Part shown: positions 1 through 8,330 of the stretch, piece by piece
Layout of the letters: each line of letters opens with the position of its first letter
Numbering within the stretch: position 1 is the stretch's first letter
Source of the DNA: Shewanella sp. UCD-KL21
GTDB taxonomy: Bacteria; Pseudomonadota; Gammaproteobacteria; Enterobacterales; Shewanellaceae
Direction: 5' to 3'
Assembly (NCBI RefSeq): GCF_001957135.1
Contig: NZ_MPHK01000002.1
Coordinates: forward strand, 279,463-343,462
DNA: 64,000 bases
Notes under the pieces: generated by a model
What the model was told of the DNA's origin: nothing
The model's input: only the letters and a program-made list of their open reading frames with translations
The model's database searches: none
Made by a program: the position numbers and the translations under genes

Positions 1-1
1 A

Positions 2-361
2 GCAACAACTGAATTAGCTCATAATCCTTATATCAAGTATTCAGAAGCAACGACTGAACTTGCTCACAACCCTTATATCAAGTATTCAGAAGCAACGACT
101 GAGTTAGCTCACAATCCTTATATTAAGTATTCAGAAGCAACAACTGAATTAGCTCATAATCCTTATATCAAGTATTCAGAAACAACAACTGAATTAGCTC
201 ACAATCCTTATATTAAGTATTCAGAAGTAACGACTGAACTAGCTCACAACCCTTACATCAAGTATTCAGAAGTAACGACTGAACTAGCTCACAACCCATA
301 CATCAAGTATTCAGAAGCGACCACAGAATTTGCCCATAATCCATACATTAAATACACCAAT
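2..361 (+). repeat. Eight in-frame 45-bp direct repeats
   Basis: Units begin at 2, 47, 92, 137, 182, 227, 272 and 317, each exactly 45 bp. Most differences between units are silent or single-residue changes, indicating recent expansion under coding constraint. The array continues beyond the left window edge, so copy number is a minimum. Confidence 0.9.
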
Positions 362-376
362 TCAAGCATCGCTTAA
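2..376 (+). CDS. 3' end of a tandem-repeat protein (15-residue repeats), start outside window
   Basis: The reading frame is open from the first bases to a TAA at 374-376. It encodes eight consecutive 15-residue units of the type ATTELAHNPYIKYSE, followed by the short tail SSIA. The eighth unit has drifted (ELAH becomes EFAH, YSE becomes YTN). Units 5-7 carry small substitutions such as T or V at the first position. There is no Cys, no signal peptide and no membrane segment in the visible part; it is polar with an aromatic NPYIKY core. The N-terminus is missing, so family and total length are unknown. A 38-aa ORF follows 12 bp downstream with its own Shine-Dalgarno, so the two are probably cotranscribed. 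I do not recognise the family and assign no function. Confidence 0.7.
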   Translation, partial: ATTELAHNPYIKYSEATTELAHNPYIKYSEATTELAHNPYIKYSEATTELAHNPYIKYSETTTELAHNPYIKYSEVTTELAHNPYIKYSEVTTELAHNPYIKYSEATTEFAHNPYIKYTNSSIA

Positions 377-388
377 GGAGATAAAACT

Positions 389-505
389 ATGTTTGACTCT
401 TTATTAAAAGCACTAGGAATTGCTCAGCCGCAACGTAAGAAAGTTAAATTACCTGAAGGCCTTGAGCATCTAGAGGTCATCCCAGCTAAAGCATGGTGGA
501 ACTAA
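389..505 (+). CDS. 38-aa hypothetical protein
   Basis: A 38-codon ORF starts at ATG 389, preceded by a strong Shine-Dalgarno (TAAGGAG, 374-380) at good spacing, and ends at TAA 503-505. The product begins MFDSLLKALGIAQPQRKK and ends in AWWN, with a basic middle and a Trp pair near the C-terminus. It sits 12 bp after the repeat-protein gene and just before an intrinsic terminator, which suggests it is the last gene of that transcript. The family is not recognised. The Shine-Dalgarno and the position before the terminator are the evidence that it is real. Confidence 0.55.
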   Translation: MFDSLLKALGIAQPQRKKVKLPEGLEHLEVIPAKAWWN

Positions 506-533
506 GTCTTGTCGTGATATTTTACAGGCAAAG

Positions 534-560
534 AAAAAGGGAGCGTTAGCTCCCTTTTTA
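534..560. terminator. Bidirectional intrinsic terminator
   Basis: An 11-bp perfect stem (AAAAAGGGAGC / GCTCCCTTTTT) with a GTTA loop carries A-rich and T-rich flanks on both sides. It can end the plus-strand repeat-protein/38-aa transcript and the minus-strand gene at 575-775. Confidence 0.85.
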
Positions 561-574
561 ATACGCGGAATTTG

Positions 575-775
575 TTAAAAGTATTGTTGCTGTTCATTAC
601 TAGCCGCGAGTTTACGGGTTAATAAATATTTATGACTGTTGAACAATGGATAAGCCAGAGGACCCATCAACAAACCGGCAAATGACCATCTTTTTACCGC
701 CATACCTTGAGCAAAAGCACAATTGCCAAGATAAATCGCCGATAAGATTGAAATAATAATGATTAGAAATACCAC
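575..775 (-). CDS. Small membrane protein, 66 aa
   Basis: The 66-residue product has a strongly hydrophobic N-terminus (MVFLIIIISILSAIYLGNC) that reads as a signal anchor. A second moderately hydrophobic stretch (FAGLLMGPLAYPLF) follows, then a polar, Gln-rich C-terminus. The gene lies convergent to the repeat-protein transcript and shares its bidirectional terminator. No catalytic motif is visible. It is probably an inner-membrane protein of unknown role; the call rests on composition and isolated position rather than family recognition. Confidence 0.5.
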   Translation of the reverse strand: MVFLIIIISILSAIYLGNCAFAQGMAVKRWSFAGLLMGPLAYPLFNSHKYLLTRKLAASNEQQQYF

Positions 776-965
776 TGAAACCTCTACAATTCATTCAGTT
801 AACATCATTTCTTAAGCTCTTAGCATTCAGTTTTTGTATTCAATGCTAGCTTTGGTCACATTATAACCAAGCCAAATACTCAAAGCTATGCGGATTTTTA
901 ATTGAGCCACAGTCAAAACATTCCGCAGTGTACACAAAACAGGCAAACCTCTGCCACTTTAGAAT

Positions 966-991
966 GAAAAAGCGGCATCTTATTGCCGCCT
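966..991 (-). terminator. Intrinsic terminator of fadIJ
   Basis: The stem GCGGCA/TGCCGC has a six-base loop. Read on the minus strand it is followed by a TTTTTC tract, and it lies about 35 bp beyond the fadJ stop. Confidence 0.75.
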
Positions 992-1026
992 TGTTAAATG
1001 TACAATCCTTTAAGTCTTAGTTTAGA

Positions 1027-3147
1027 CTAATAAAAGCTCGCTCCCTCATCAGCCATTTTGACTAATCTTTCACAAGGGGCAAATCTTTCGCCATGTAATT
1101 GCTGATACTGACGTAATTTTGACACTAGATTATTGATCCCCATGCTATCCATATAACGGAAAGGACCGCCTAGGAATGGCGGGAAACCAATTCCGAAAAT
1201 AGCACCAATATCACCGTCTCGTGCATTGGCAATAATGCCTTCATCTAAACAACGAACAGCTTCATTTAGCATCTGCACAACACAACGCATCGAAATATCG
1301 CTTTCACTACCACTTAGTTGGTTATTAATACCCAGTACTTGATATACACTTTCATCCACTAGCTTAGCTTTATTTTTCTTGTTGCCGTATTGGTAAAAAC
1401 CTTTACCGTTTTTGCGGCCTTTACGGTCATCAGCAAGTAACTTATCAAATGCACTTGGGGCTTCAAAGCGCTCACCCAGTTCTTTAGTTAAGATCGGCGC
1501 AATCTTAGCACCAACATCAATACCGACCTCGTCTAGCAAAGTAATCGGTCCTACTGGGAAGCCAAACTTAACTAACGCTTTATCTAAAAATTCAATTTTT
1601 TGACCTTCAAGAAGCACTTGCGCAGCTTCATTCATATATAAAGCTAAAATACGATTTACATAAAAACCGGCTCCGTCTTGAACGACAATCGGTGTCTTAC
1701 CTTGCTTACGAGCAAAGGCCACTGTCGTAGCAATGGTTTCTGGAGAGGTTTTCTTGTGCGCAATCACTTCAACTAACGGCATTTTCTCAACTGGCGAGAA
1801 ATAATGCAGACCAATCACATTTTCAGGTCGGCTTGCAGCCTCTGCAATTTGGCTGATCGGTAATGAAGAGGTATTAGATGCAAAAATAGTATTTTCATGA
1901 CATTCACGTTCTACATCTTTAACCATTTGATGTTTTAGTGCTAAATCTTCAAATACTGCTTCGACTACGATATCAGCATCTTTTACGCCGCTATATTCAG
2001 TCGTTGTCGTCATTAACGCCATTAGATTATCTCTAACGGCCGGAGTCATATGACGGCGCTTAACGCCTTTAGCTAACAACTTATAAGCATAAGCCAGCGC
2101 ATTACTTAAACCGGTTTCATTGATATCTTTAACACGAGCAGGAATTTTAGCTTTGGTTGTTGTCACAGAGGCTATTCCGCCACCCATTAAGCCACCACCA
2201 ATAACCAGTGCCTTGTTCACTTTGCGAGGTTTGCCGCCTTCTGCACCGGTTTCTTTTTTCATTTCGGTGGTTGCAAGGAATATACTTCGAAGTGCTTCTG
2301 ACTCTGGTGACATAATAAGTTCAGCAAAATGACTTGCTTCAACTTCTAAGCCTTTGATCATGCCCTTATTCATACCTTGCTTAACACAATCAATGATTTT
2401 AGCTGGAGCAGGATAATTGCCCTGGGTTTTCTTCATCACTTGTTTAGCAGCTTGATCAAAAATAATGTCACGAGTCGTACTGGTTGATTCAAGAAACTTG
2501 TTTAAAGCAGACTTTTTAACCACTTTAGCAGCAGACTTACCTTTTTTTGCCATGGCAACCGCAGTCTCAAGCAAAATAGACTCTGGAACAACATCATCAA
2601 CTAATGCCATTTTAAGTGCTTGTTTCGGACGCAGCTGCTTACCGGTTAACATCATATCAAGCGCAGTAGTAATACCGACTTTTCTTGGTAATCGCTGGGT
2701 TCCACCGCCACCAGGTAATAACCCAAGTTGTACTTCAGGCACACCCATAATGGTTTTCTTACTGTCACTGCACACACGTAAATGACACGCTAGCGCTAGC
2801 TCTAATCCACCACCTAAGCAGGCACCGTTAATAGCAGCAACAACCGGTATAGTGAGGTTTTCTAATTCATTGAAAACCACATGCCCTTGTTGTGATAGTT
2901 CTTTGGCAGCAGCAACACTGGTACAGGCATCTAACATGGTGATGTCAGCCCCAGCAACGAAAGAGTCAGATTTACCTGAAATAATCACTAAACCTTTAAT
3001 GCTAGCATCAGTTTTTATCTCTGTAAGAATGTCACTGATTTCAGGGCCGAATTCAGCTTTCAATGTGTTCATGGTTTCACCAGGAACATCCATAGTTAAA
3101 ACTGCAATTCCGTCTTCACGGCGTTGTAAATTAAATGTCTTTTCCAT
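1027..3147 (-). CDS. fadJ: FadJ: multifunctional enoyl-CoA hydratase / 3-hydroxyacyl-CoA dehydrogenase
   Basis: The 706-aa alpha subunit of the FadIJ beta-oxidation complex has the usual family length. An N-terminal crotonase domain spans about residues 1-190, with [11 protein letters not shown] around Glu116 and [13 protein letters not shown] around Glu138, the pair of hydratase glutamates. A Rossmann 3-hydroxyacyl-CoA dehydrogenase domain begins near residue 313 ([12 protein letters not shown]), followed by its C-terminal helical domains. It hydrates trans-2-enoyl-CoA and oxidises the L-3-hydroxyacyl-CoA in the cytoplasm. fadI lies 5 bp upstream on the same strand, so the two form one operon. 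FadJ rather than FadB is chosen because the partner thiolase is the longer FadI type and the order is fadI-fadJ. Confidence 0.95.
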   Translation of the reverse strand: MEKTFNLQRREDGIAVLTMDVPGETMNTLKAEFGPEISDILTEIKTDASIKGLVIISGKSDSFVAGADITMLDACTSVAAAKELSQQGHVVFNELENLTIPVVAAINGACLGGGLELALACHLRVCSDSKKTIMGVPEVQLGLLPGGGGTQRLPRKVGITTALDMMLTGKQLRPKQALKMALVDDVVPESILLETAVAMAKKGKSAAKVVKKSALNKFLESTSTTRDIIFDQAAKQVMKKTQGNYPAPAKIIDCVKQGMNKGMIKGLEVEASHFAELIMSPESEALRSIFLATTEMKKETGAEGGKPRKVNKALVIGGGLMGGGIASVTTTKAKIPARVKDINETGLSNALAYAYKLLAKGVKRRHMTPAVRDNLMALMTTTTEYSGVKDADIVVEAVFEDLALKHQMVKDVERECHENTIFASNTSSLPISQIAEAASRPENVIGLHYFSPVEKMPLVEVIAHKKTSPETIATTVAFARKQGKTPIVVQDGAGFYVNRILALYMNEAAQVLLEGQKIEFLDKALVKFGFPVGPITLLDEVGIDVGAKIAPILTKELGERFEAPSAFDKLLADDRKGRKNGKGFYQYGNKKNKAKLVDESVYQVLGINNQLSGSESDISMRCVVQMLNEAVRCLDEGIIANARDGDIGAIFGIGFPPFLGGPFRYMDSMGINNLVSKLRQYQQLHGERFAPCERLVKMADEGASFY

Positions 3148-3152
3148 CAGAA

Positions 3153-4463
3153 TTACTCCACTTCTACTATCATTGCAGCGCCAAGACCACCTGCCGCGCA
3201 GGCTGTTGCTAAACCGGTTCCACCACCACGGCGTTTAAGTTCACGACATACTTGCGTGATTAAACGCGTACCCGTAGCCGCAAATGGATGCCCATAAGCT
3301 AATGAACCACCGAGTACGTTAAATTTACTCATGTCGATTTCACCAATCGCACGATTTTGGCCTAATTTTTCTGCAGCAAACTTTTTAGAGCCAAACATTT
3401 GCATGTTAGCTAAGGTTTGCGCTGCAAATGCTTCATGCATTTCAATTAAGGTTAAATCTTCTAACTGCATACCAGCACGCTTTAGTGCTAGCGGCGTAGC
3501 GTAAGATGGACCCATTAACATATCTTGCCAAACATCAATGGCAGTAAAGGCATAGCTCTTAATGTAACCAATAGGCTGATAACCTAATGCTTTGGCACGG
3601 CCTTCACTCATTAAGATAATTGCTGATGCACCATCTGTTAGTGGCGTACTATTGGCTGCGGTAACTGAACCATGTTTGCGATCAAAAGCCGGACGTAATT
3701 TTGCGTAAGACTCTAAAACTGAGTTTTCACGAATGTTGTTATCACGATCAATAAACTGCTTATAAGGAGGCACGTGAGCCGTCATCACTTCATCACGTAA
3801 ATTACCTGAATTCCAAGTTTCTGTTGCCAGAGTATGCGAGCGATGAGCCAGTGCGTCTTGATCGGCGCGGCTAATTGAATAGGTCTTCGCCATTTGCTCA
3901 GCCGTTTGCCCCATTGACAAACCTGTAGAATATTCTGCAACCGCTGGCGGTACCGGCATTAAATCTTTTAAGCCTAAACGACGTGCAATAGCGAATTTTT
4001 GTTTAAAGGTGCGGGCCTTATTTAAATCCACTAGCGCATGAGCCAGCTTTTTAGACACGCCAATCGGTAACACAGAAGATGAATCTGCGCCGCCAGCAAT
4101 ACCAATTTCAACATTACCGGTCATGATTGACTCAGCCACATTCACTGCCGATTGAAAACTGGTCGCACAAGCACGAGTAACACTGTATGCATCCGTTGAT
4201 ACATCCATGCCAGTGCCTAATACGATTTCACGAGCAATATTTGGCGCAGCAGGCATTTGCACAACTTGACCATAAACTAATTGCTCAATGGTCTTTGGGT
4301 CTAACTCTGAGCGAGAAAGCAATTCATTAACCACCATTTTGCCCATATCTAAAGCTGAAACGCCATGAAATGCGGTGGCTTGTTTGGCAAAAGGCGTTCG
4401 TAAACCCGCTACAATTGCAATGCGCTCGCCGCGGGCATTGGTTACTTGTTGTCTATCACTCAT
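3153..4463 (-). CDS. fadI: FadI: 3-ketoacyl-CoA thiolase
   Basis: The 436-aa thiolase matches FadI length (FadA is about 390). The acyl-accepting cysteine is in RACATS (Cys99). The C-terminal catalytic elements are GHPFAATG (His) and [11 protein letters not shown] (Cys). It cleaves 3-ketoacyl-CoA to acetyl-CoA plus a shortened acyl-CoA as the beta subunit of the FadIJ complex. The ATG start is followed by MSDRQQV. The gene is first in the fadIJ operon; a FadR-like palindrome lies about 70 bp upstream, consistent with repression relieved by long-chain acyl-CoA. Confidence 0.95.
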   Translation of the reverse strand: MSDRQQVTNARGERIAIVAGLRTPFAKQATAFHGVSALDMGKMVVNELLSRSELDPKTIEQLVYGQVVQMPAAPNIAREIVLGTGMDVSTDAYSVTRACATSFQSAVNVAESIMTGNVEIGIAGGADSSSVLPIGVSKKLAHALVDLNKARTFKQKFAIARRLGLKDLMPVPPAVAEYSTGLSMGQTAEQMAKTYSISRADQDALAHRSHTLATETWNSGNLRDEVMTAHVPPYKQFIDRDNNIRENSVLESYAKLRPAFDRKHGSVTAANSTPLTDGASAIILMSEGRAKALGYQPIGYIKSYAFTAIDVWQDMLMGPSYATPLALKRAGMQLEDLTLIEMHEAFAAQTLANMQMFGSKKFAAEKLGQNRAIGEIDMSKFNVLGGSLAYGHPFAATGTRLITQVCRELKRRGGGTGLATACAAGGLGAAMIVEVE

Positions 4464-4529
4464 TGTTCACCCTCTTTTAATTGTTTAGCCTTTATAGGCT
4501 TTTCAGTGAAAATCCATTTTGTCAGCGTT

Positions 4530-4546
4530 ATCTGGTCTGACCATAA
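4530..4546. promoter_or_regulatory. FadR-like operator upstream of fadIJ
   Basis: The core TCTGGTCTGACCA (4531-4543) lies in the fadI promoter region. It matches 13 of 16 defined positions of the E. coli FadR consensus AACTGGTCNGACCAGTT. The remaining 388-bp gap to the moxR gene (4464-4863) is AT-rich and shows no gene. Confidence 0.75.
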
Positions 4547-4863
4547 AAGTGTGATCTGATTCTAACTTTTAATTAGCAAGTTTAAAACACCCGTATGAAA
4601 ATAACCCGACAATTCCCAACAAAATTAACAAGGCAATTAGAATTTATATATTAAATACAGCAGGTTAAATTTTAGAGCATTAGCTTTATTAATATATTTA
4701 AGTGTCGAGTAAAGCTCGCTATCGCACCGTTAGCAGCAACTAATGAACACCACAAATAATTAAAAATGAAATTCTGTTAATGCTACTAGCCAAAGGCCAA
4801 TAAAATTCATTAACATAGAGTGAATTAGATAACGTTTTTTAGACAATAAATTTGAGTATCATC

Positions 4864-5820
4864 ATGCCTTTGAGTCGATTTCATTCTTTACGCGCTTATT
4901 TAGATAATGTCATTTTGGGACAACCGGTTTTAACTGAAAATATGCTCATCGCACTTATTGCCGATGGTCATTTACTGGTTGAAGGCCCTCCAGGTTTAGC
5001 CAAAACCCGTGCAGTAAAAGCATTATGTGATGGCGTTGAAGGCGACTTTCATCGCATCCAGTTCACGCCTGATTTATTACCAGCGGATTTAACCGGCACC
5101 GATATCTACCGCGCTCAAACAGGGACCTTCGAATTTGAAGCGGGGCCGATTTTCCATAACTTAATCCTTGCCGATGAAATTAACCGCGCACCAGCGAAGG
5201 TACAATCCGCTTTACTTGAAGCCATGGCAGAAGGACAAGTGACCGTAGGTAAACATAGCTACCCTCTGCCAAAACTCTTTTTAGTGATGGCAACCCAAAA
5301 CCCACTTGAAAACGAAGGTACTTACCCACTACCTGAAGCGCAATTAGATCGCTTCTTAATGCACTTAAATTTAGATTACCCAAGTGCCGATACCGAACGT
5401 CAGATTTTGCGTCAGTCTCGTAACGAAGCACTGACTCATCAGTTACCGACCATCGAGCCTGTGGTGCAAGCAGATGTATTTTCTGCCCGTGAACAAGCGA
5501 TGGAACTGTACTTAGCTGAGCCCCTTGAAAGCTATATCGTAGAAATTATTATGGCCACTCGTCAGCCAGCGCGTTATAGCCCAGAGCTTGCCAAATGGCT
5601 TGAATACGGTGTTAGCCCCCGCGCTTCAATTTCATTAGAGCGCTGCGCGCGAGCCAGAGCCTGGTTACATCAACGCGATTTTGTCTCACCTGAAGATATT
5701 CAAGCTGTGGCGCCTAATGTTTTACGCCACCGTCTACTGTTGAGTTATCAGGCACAGGCAGAAGGAATTAGTGCAGATCACGTCATAAATCATATTTTAA
5801 GCCAAGTGGCTGTACCTTAA
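4864..5820 (+). CDS. MoxR-family AAA+ ATPase
   Basis: An AAA+ ATPase of about 318 aa with Walker A GPPGLAKT (near residue 41) and Walker B LADEINRAP, plus MATQNPLE and the LDRFLMHL sensor/arginine region typical of MoxR. MoxR proteins are thought to act as chaperones that insert metals or activate VWA-domain partners. The genes immediately downstream encode DUF58, DUF4381, two VWA proteins and BatD, the classic MoxR/Bat arrangement. An in-frame TTG at 4852 would add four residues. I prefer the ATG at 4864, although neither has a clear Shine-Dalgarno. It is the first gene of the operon. Confidence 0.9.
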   Translation: MPLSRFHSLRAYLDNVILGQPVLTENMLIALIADGHLLVEGPPGLAKTRAVKALCDGVEGDFHRIQFTPDLLPADLTGTDIYRAQTGTFEFEAGPIFHNLILADEINRAPAKVQSALLEAMAEGQVTVGKHSYPLPKLFLVMATQNPLENEGTYPLPEAQLDRFLMHLNLDYPSADTERQILRQSRNEALTHQLPTIEPVVQADVFSAREQAMELYLAEPLESYIVEIIMATRQPARYSPELAKWLEYGVSPRASISLERCARARAWLHQRDFVSPEDIQAVAPNVLRHRLLLSYQAQAEGISADHVINHILSQVAVP

Positions 5821-5838
5821 TGTTGAGTTATAGCCACT

Positions 5839-6786
5839 ATGTCAGTAACCGCTATGTCAATTGAAAAAGAGTTGCCGCTATTTAGTAATGGCGTCAACCT
5901 TAATGAGCAAGAGCTAATAAGTTGCCAGAGTATTGCCCGTGCAATGCCTGAAAAACGTAGCCGCGCAAAAGCCAGCCTTGCAGGCCATAGAAGCAGCCTC
6001 ATAAAAGGGCGTGGAATGGAGTTTGCCGAAGTGCGTCATTATCAAAATGGTGATGATGTGCGCACCATAGACTGGCGCGTTACGGCCAGAACAGGCAAAG
6101 CCCACACCAAATTATTTATTGAAGAACGTGAACGCCCTATTATCTTGCTGGTCGATCTAAGCCATAGCTTATTTTTTGGCTCGAGTTTACTTTTACAGTC
6201 TCTGCAAGCCGCCCATGTCGCAGCAACACTTGGCTGGAACGCCATTAACCACGGTGACCGTTTGGGGGCATTGATTGCCAGTGAAACCGAACATGTGGAG
6301 TTAAAACCCCGCAGTCGCCGGCAAGGTATTTTGCAGCTCACATCAGCATTAATCAAAGTGCATCAAAACCAGCTGAATCACTTTGATGAGTTACCCCAAG
6401 ATCCCCAGCATATTTTACGGGCTTGCCAGCGATTACAACGCATCGCTAAACCCGGCTCACTGGTATGGATAATTACTGATGGCCAGCACTTTAGCCAAGA
6501 ATGTTTAGCGGCACTCACCGAGCTTAAACGCCATTGTGATGTCGGTGCCTTCGTTATTACTGACCCATTACGACAAGGTACATTAGCGTTACCGAAGCGA
6601 TTTTCACTGCCTGTTCGTGATGGTAAGCAACAACTGACCTTAACTCGCCATAGCTACGATGTGTGGTTAAATGAACAGTTAGCTCGCCAACAGCAATTTA
6701 TTGAATTAATGAAAATGCTCAAAGTTCAAACCCGCTTTATCGATGCAGGTAAGAGTCTTAGCGATCAATTGGAACTATTACGTTAG
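5839..6786 (+). CDS. DUF58 domain-containing protein
   Basis: The 315-aa product carries the DUF58 signature: GRGMEFAEVRHYQNGDDVR then IDWRVTARTGKAHTK, followed by a VWA-like fold with LLVDLSHSLFFGS. It is probably cytoplasmic, since no signal peptide or membrane helix is seen. DUF58 proteins occur almost always beside MoxR ATPases, as here, and are presumed adaptors between the ATPase and membrane VWA proteins. A second ATG at 5854 is a possible alternative start. The stop codon abuts the next gene's ATG, indicating translational coupling. Confidence 0.88.
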   Translation: MSVTAMSIEKELPLFSNGVNLNEQELISCQSIARAMPEKRSRAKASLAGHRSSLIKGRGMEFAEVRHYQNGDDVRTIDWRVTARTGKAHTKLFIEERERPIILLVDLSHSLFFGSSLLLQSLQAAHVAATLGWNAINHGDRLGALIASETEHVELKPRSRRQGILQLTSALIKVHQNQLNHFDELPQDPQHILRACQRLQRIAKPGSLVWIITDGQHFSQECLAALTELKRHCDVGAFVITDPLRQGTLALPKRFSLPVRDGKQQLTLTRHSYDVWLNEQLARQQQFIELMKMLKVQTRFIDAGKSLSDQLELLR

Positions 6787-7338
6787 ATGAATGCTCCTCA
6801 AATCAATCCCGCATTAATGCAAATGGAAGATATCGTGCTGCCGCAGCCAATATCACAATTGCCCATTGCCCCCGGTTATTGGCTAGTGGCGATTATCATT
6901 ATCGCGGCTGCTGTCATCACCTTTATCAAGCTGCGAAAACGAGCCAAATATCACGCCCCGAGAAAGGCCGCATTAGCACAATTACAGCAACTTGATATAA
7001 ATGACAGTCAATACCCAAGCCAGATTAATACCTTACTAAAACGCACCGCCTTGAGTTATTTACCCAGACAGGATTTTGCACAACTTGATGGCGAGCAATG
7101 GTTCAAATGGCTTGAGCTTAGGTTACCGCAAACAGAGCAAGGCCAAATTGGCTTGTTATTAGCCAAGCGTTATCAAGCTTGTGGCTTAAATTCAGCTGAA
7201 AAGCAGCAGTTATTTAGTTTAACCAAGTCTTGGTTAACTAAAAAAGCTCGCTTTGCGCCACTTAATGCCATCAAAAGCATCGCTAACAGCGCAAATACTC
7301 AAGCAAATAGTCCACAGGAGGCATCATGTTCTCAATAG
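6787..7338 (+). CDS. DUF4381 membrane protein
   Basis: The 183-aa product has one clear transmembrane helix near residues 32-48 (YWLVAIIIIAAAVITFIKL), then a basic stop-transfer segment and a helical cytoplasmic domain rich in Gln and Leu (QWFKWLELRLPQTEQG). This architecture and its position between DUF58 and the first VWA gene match DUF4381 of Bat operons. Its ATG directly follows the DUF58 stop. Its 3' end overlaps the next gene by 13 bp. No catalytic role is known; it probably helps assemble the membrane complex. Confidence 0.82.
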   Translation: MNAPQINPALMQMEDIVLPQPISQLPIAPGYWLVAIIIIAAAVITFIKLRKRAKYHAPRKAALAQLQQLDINDSQYPSQINTLLKRTALSYLPRQDFAQLDGEQWFKWLELRLPQTEQGQIGLLLAKRYQACGLNSAEKQQLFSLTKSWLTKKARFAPLNAIKSIANSANTQANSPQEASCSQ

Positions 7339-8330
7339 CATGGCCGTGGTTATTGCTGTTATTGCCATTACCTTGGCTATTAAAACCAAAGCGCGTTTCA
7401 AAAAATAACGGCGGTCACCTGCAGCTTCCAGGTATAGCCAATGCTGATCAGGTCATATCAAGCCATCCTGACAAACCATCCCGTAAATTGTATTGGCTAA
7501 TGTGGGCATGCTTATTGTGCGCACTTGTCAGGCCCCAATGGTTAGGCGAGCCTATAGAGCTGCCATCTGAAGGGCGCGACTTAATGCTGGCGGTAGATTT
7601 ATCCGGCAGTATGCAAATTGAAGACATGGTCGTTGCAGGTAAAACTGTTGATCGATTAACCCTTATCAAACATGTGATTGGCGATTTTATCGAACGCCGT
7701 AATGGCGATCGCCTTGGGTTAATTTTATTTGCCGATCACGCCTATTTACAAGCGCCACTGACCCAAGATAGACGCTCGGTGGCCAAGTTTCTCGCCGATA
7801 GTCAAATTGGCCTAGTGGGCAAACAAACTGCCATTGGTGAATCAATTGCATTGGCGGTAAGGCGCTTTGATAACGTCAACGACAGTAACCGAGTGCTGAT
7901 TTTACTCACCGATGGCTCAAATAACGCGGGTAATATTGAACCTGAAGTCGCAGCTCGCATCGCTGCGGAGCGCAATGTCACTATTTATACCGTCGGCGTC
8001 GGCGCTGAAATACTGGAAAGACGCAGTATTTTCGGCACTGAAAAAGTAAACCCGTCTGCAGATCTTGATGAAGCGCAATTACAACAGCTTGCTGAAATGA
8101 CTAATGGTCATTACTTTAGAGCCCGTAATAGCGAGGAGCTTGAACAAATTTATCAAAAAATTGATGAATTAGAGCCAGTCAGTCGCGACCAATTAACCTA
8201 CCGCCCCCAAAGCGAGTTATTTTACTGGCCATTATTGTTAGCGTTATTAATCAGTTTAAGTATTAGTCTACGTAGTCAAATGAATTTACCTAAAAATCTG
8301 ACTTCAGCCTTTAACAAGGAGGGTAAATAA
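7326..8330 (+). CDS. BatA-like VWA-domain membrane protein
   Basis: The 334-aa protein has two N-terminal membrane helices (residues about 5-18 and 55-69), a von Willebrand factor A domain with intact MIDAS motif DLSGS (Asp91, Ser93, Ser95), and a C-terminal helix before the end. This N-TM/VWA/C-TM layout is typical of BatA. The MIDAS should bind a divalent metal and mediate protein contacts in the periplasm or at the membrane. The ATG is preceded by CAGGAGG. The stop overlaps the next ATG by one base, so the two VWA genes are coupled. Confidence 0.88.
   Translation: MFSIAWPWLLLLLPLPWLLKPKRVSKNNGGHLQLPGIANADQVISSHPDKPSRKLYWLMWACLLCALVRPQWLGEPIELPSEGRDLMLAVDLSGSMQIEDMVVAGKTVDRLTLIKHVIGDFIERRNGDRLGLILFADHAYLQAPLTQDRRSVAKFLADSQIGLVGKQTAIGESIALAVRRFDNVNDSNRVLILLTDGSNNAGNIEPEVAARIAAERNVTIYTVGVGAEILERRSIFGTEKVNPSADLDEAQLQQLAEMTNGHYFRARNSEELEQIYQKIDELEPVSRDQLTYRPQSELFYWPLLLALLISLSISLRSQMNLPKNLTSAFNKEGK

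Noticed and set aside
2-361. Possible CRISPR array or structural DNA repeat
   Set aside because: Units are contiguous, 45 bp, in frame and coding; differences are mainly silent or conservative.
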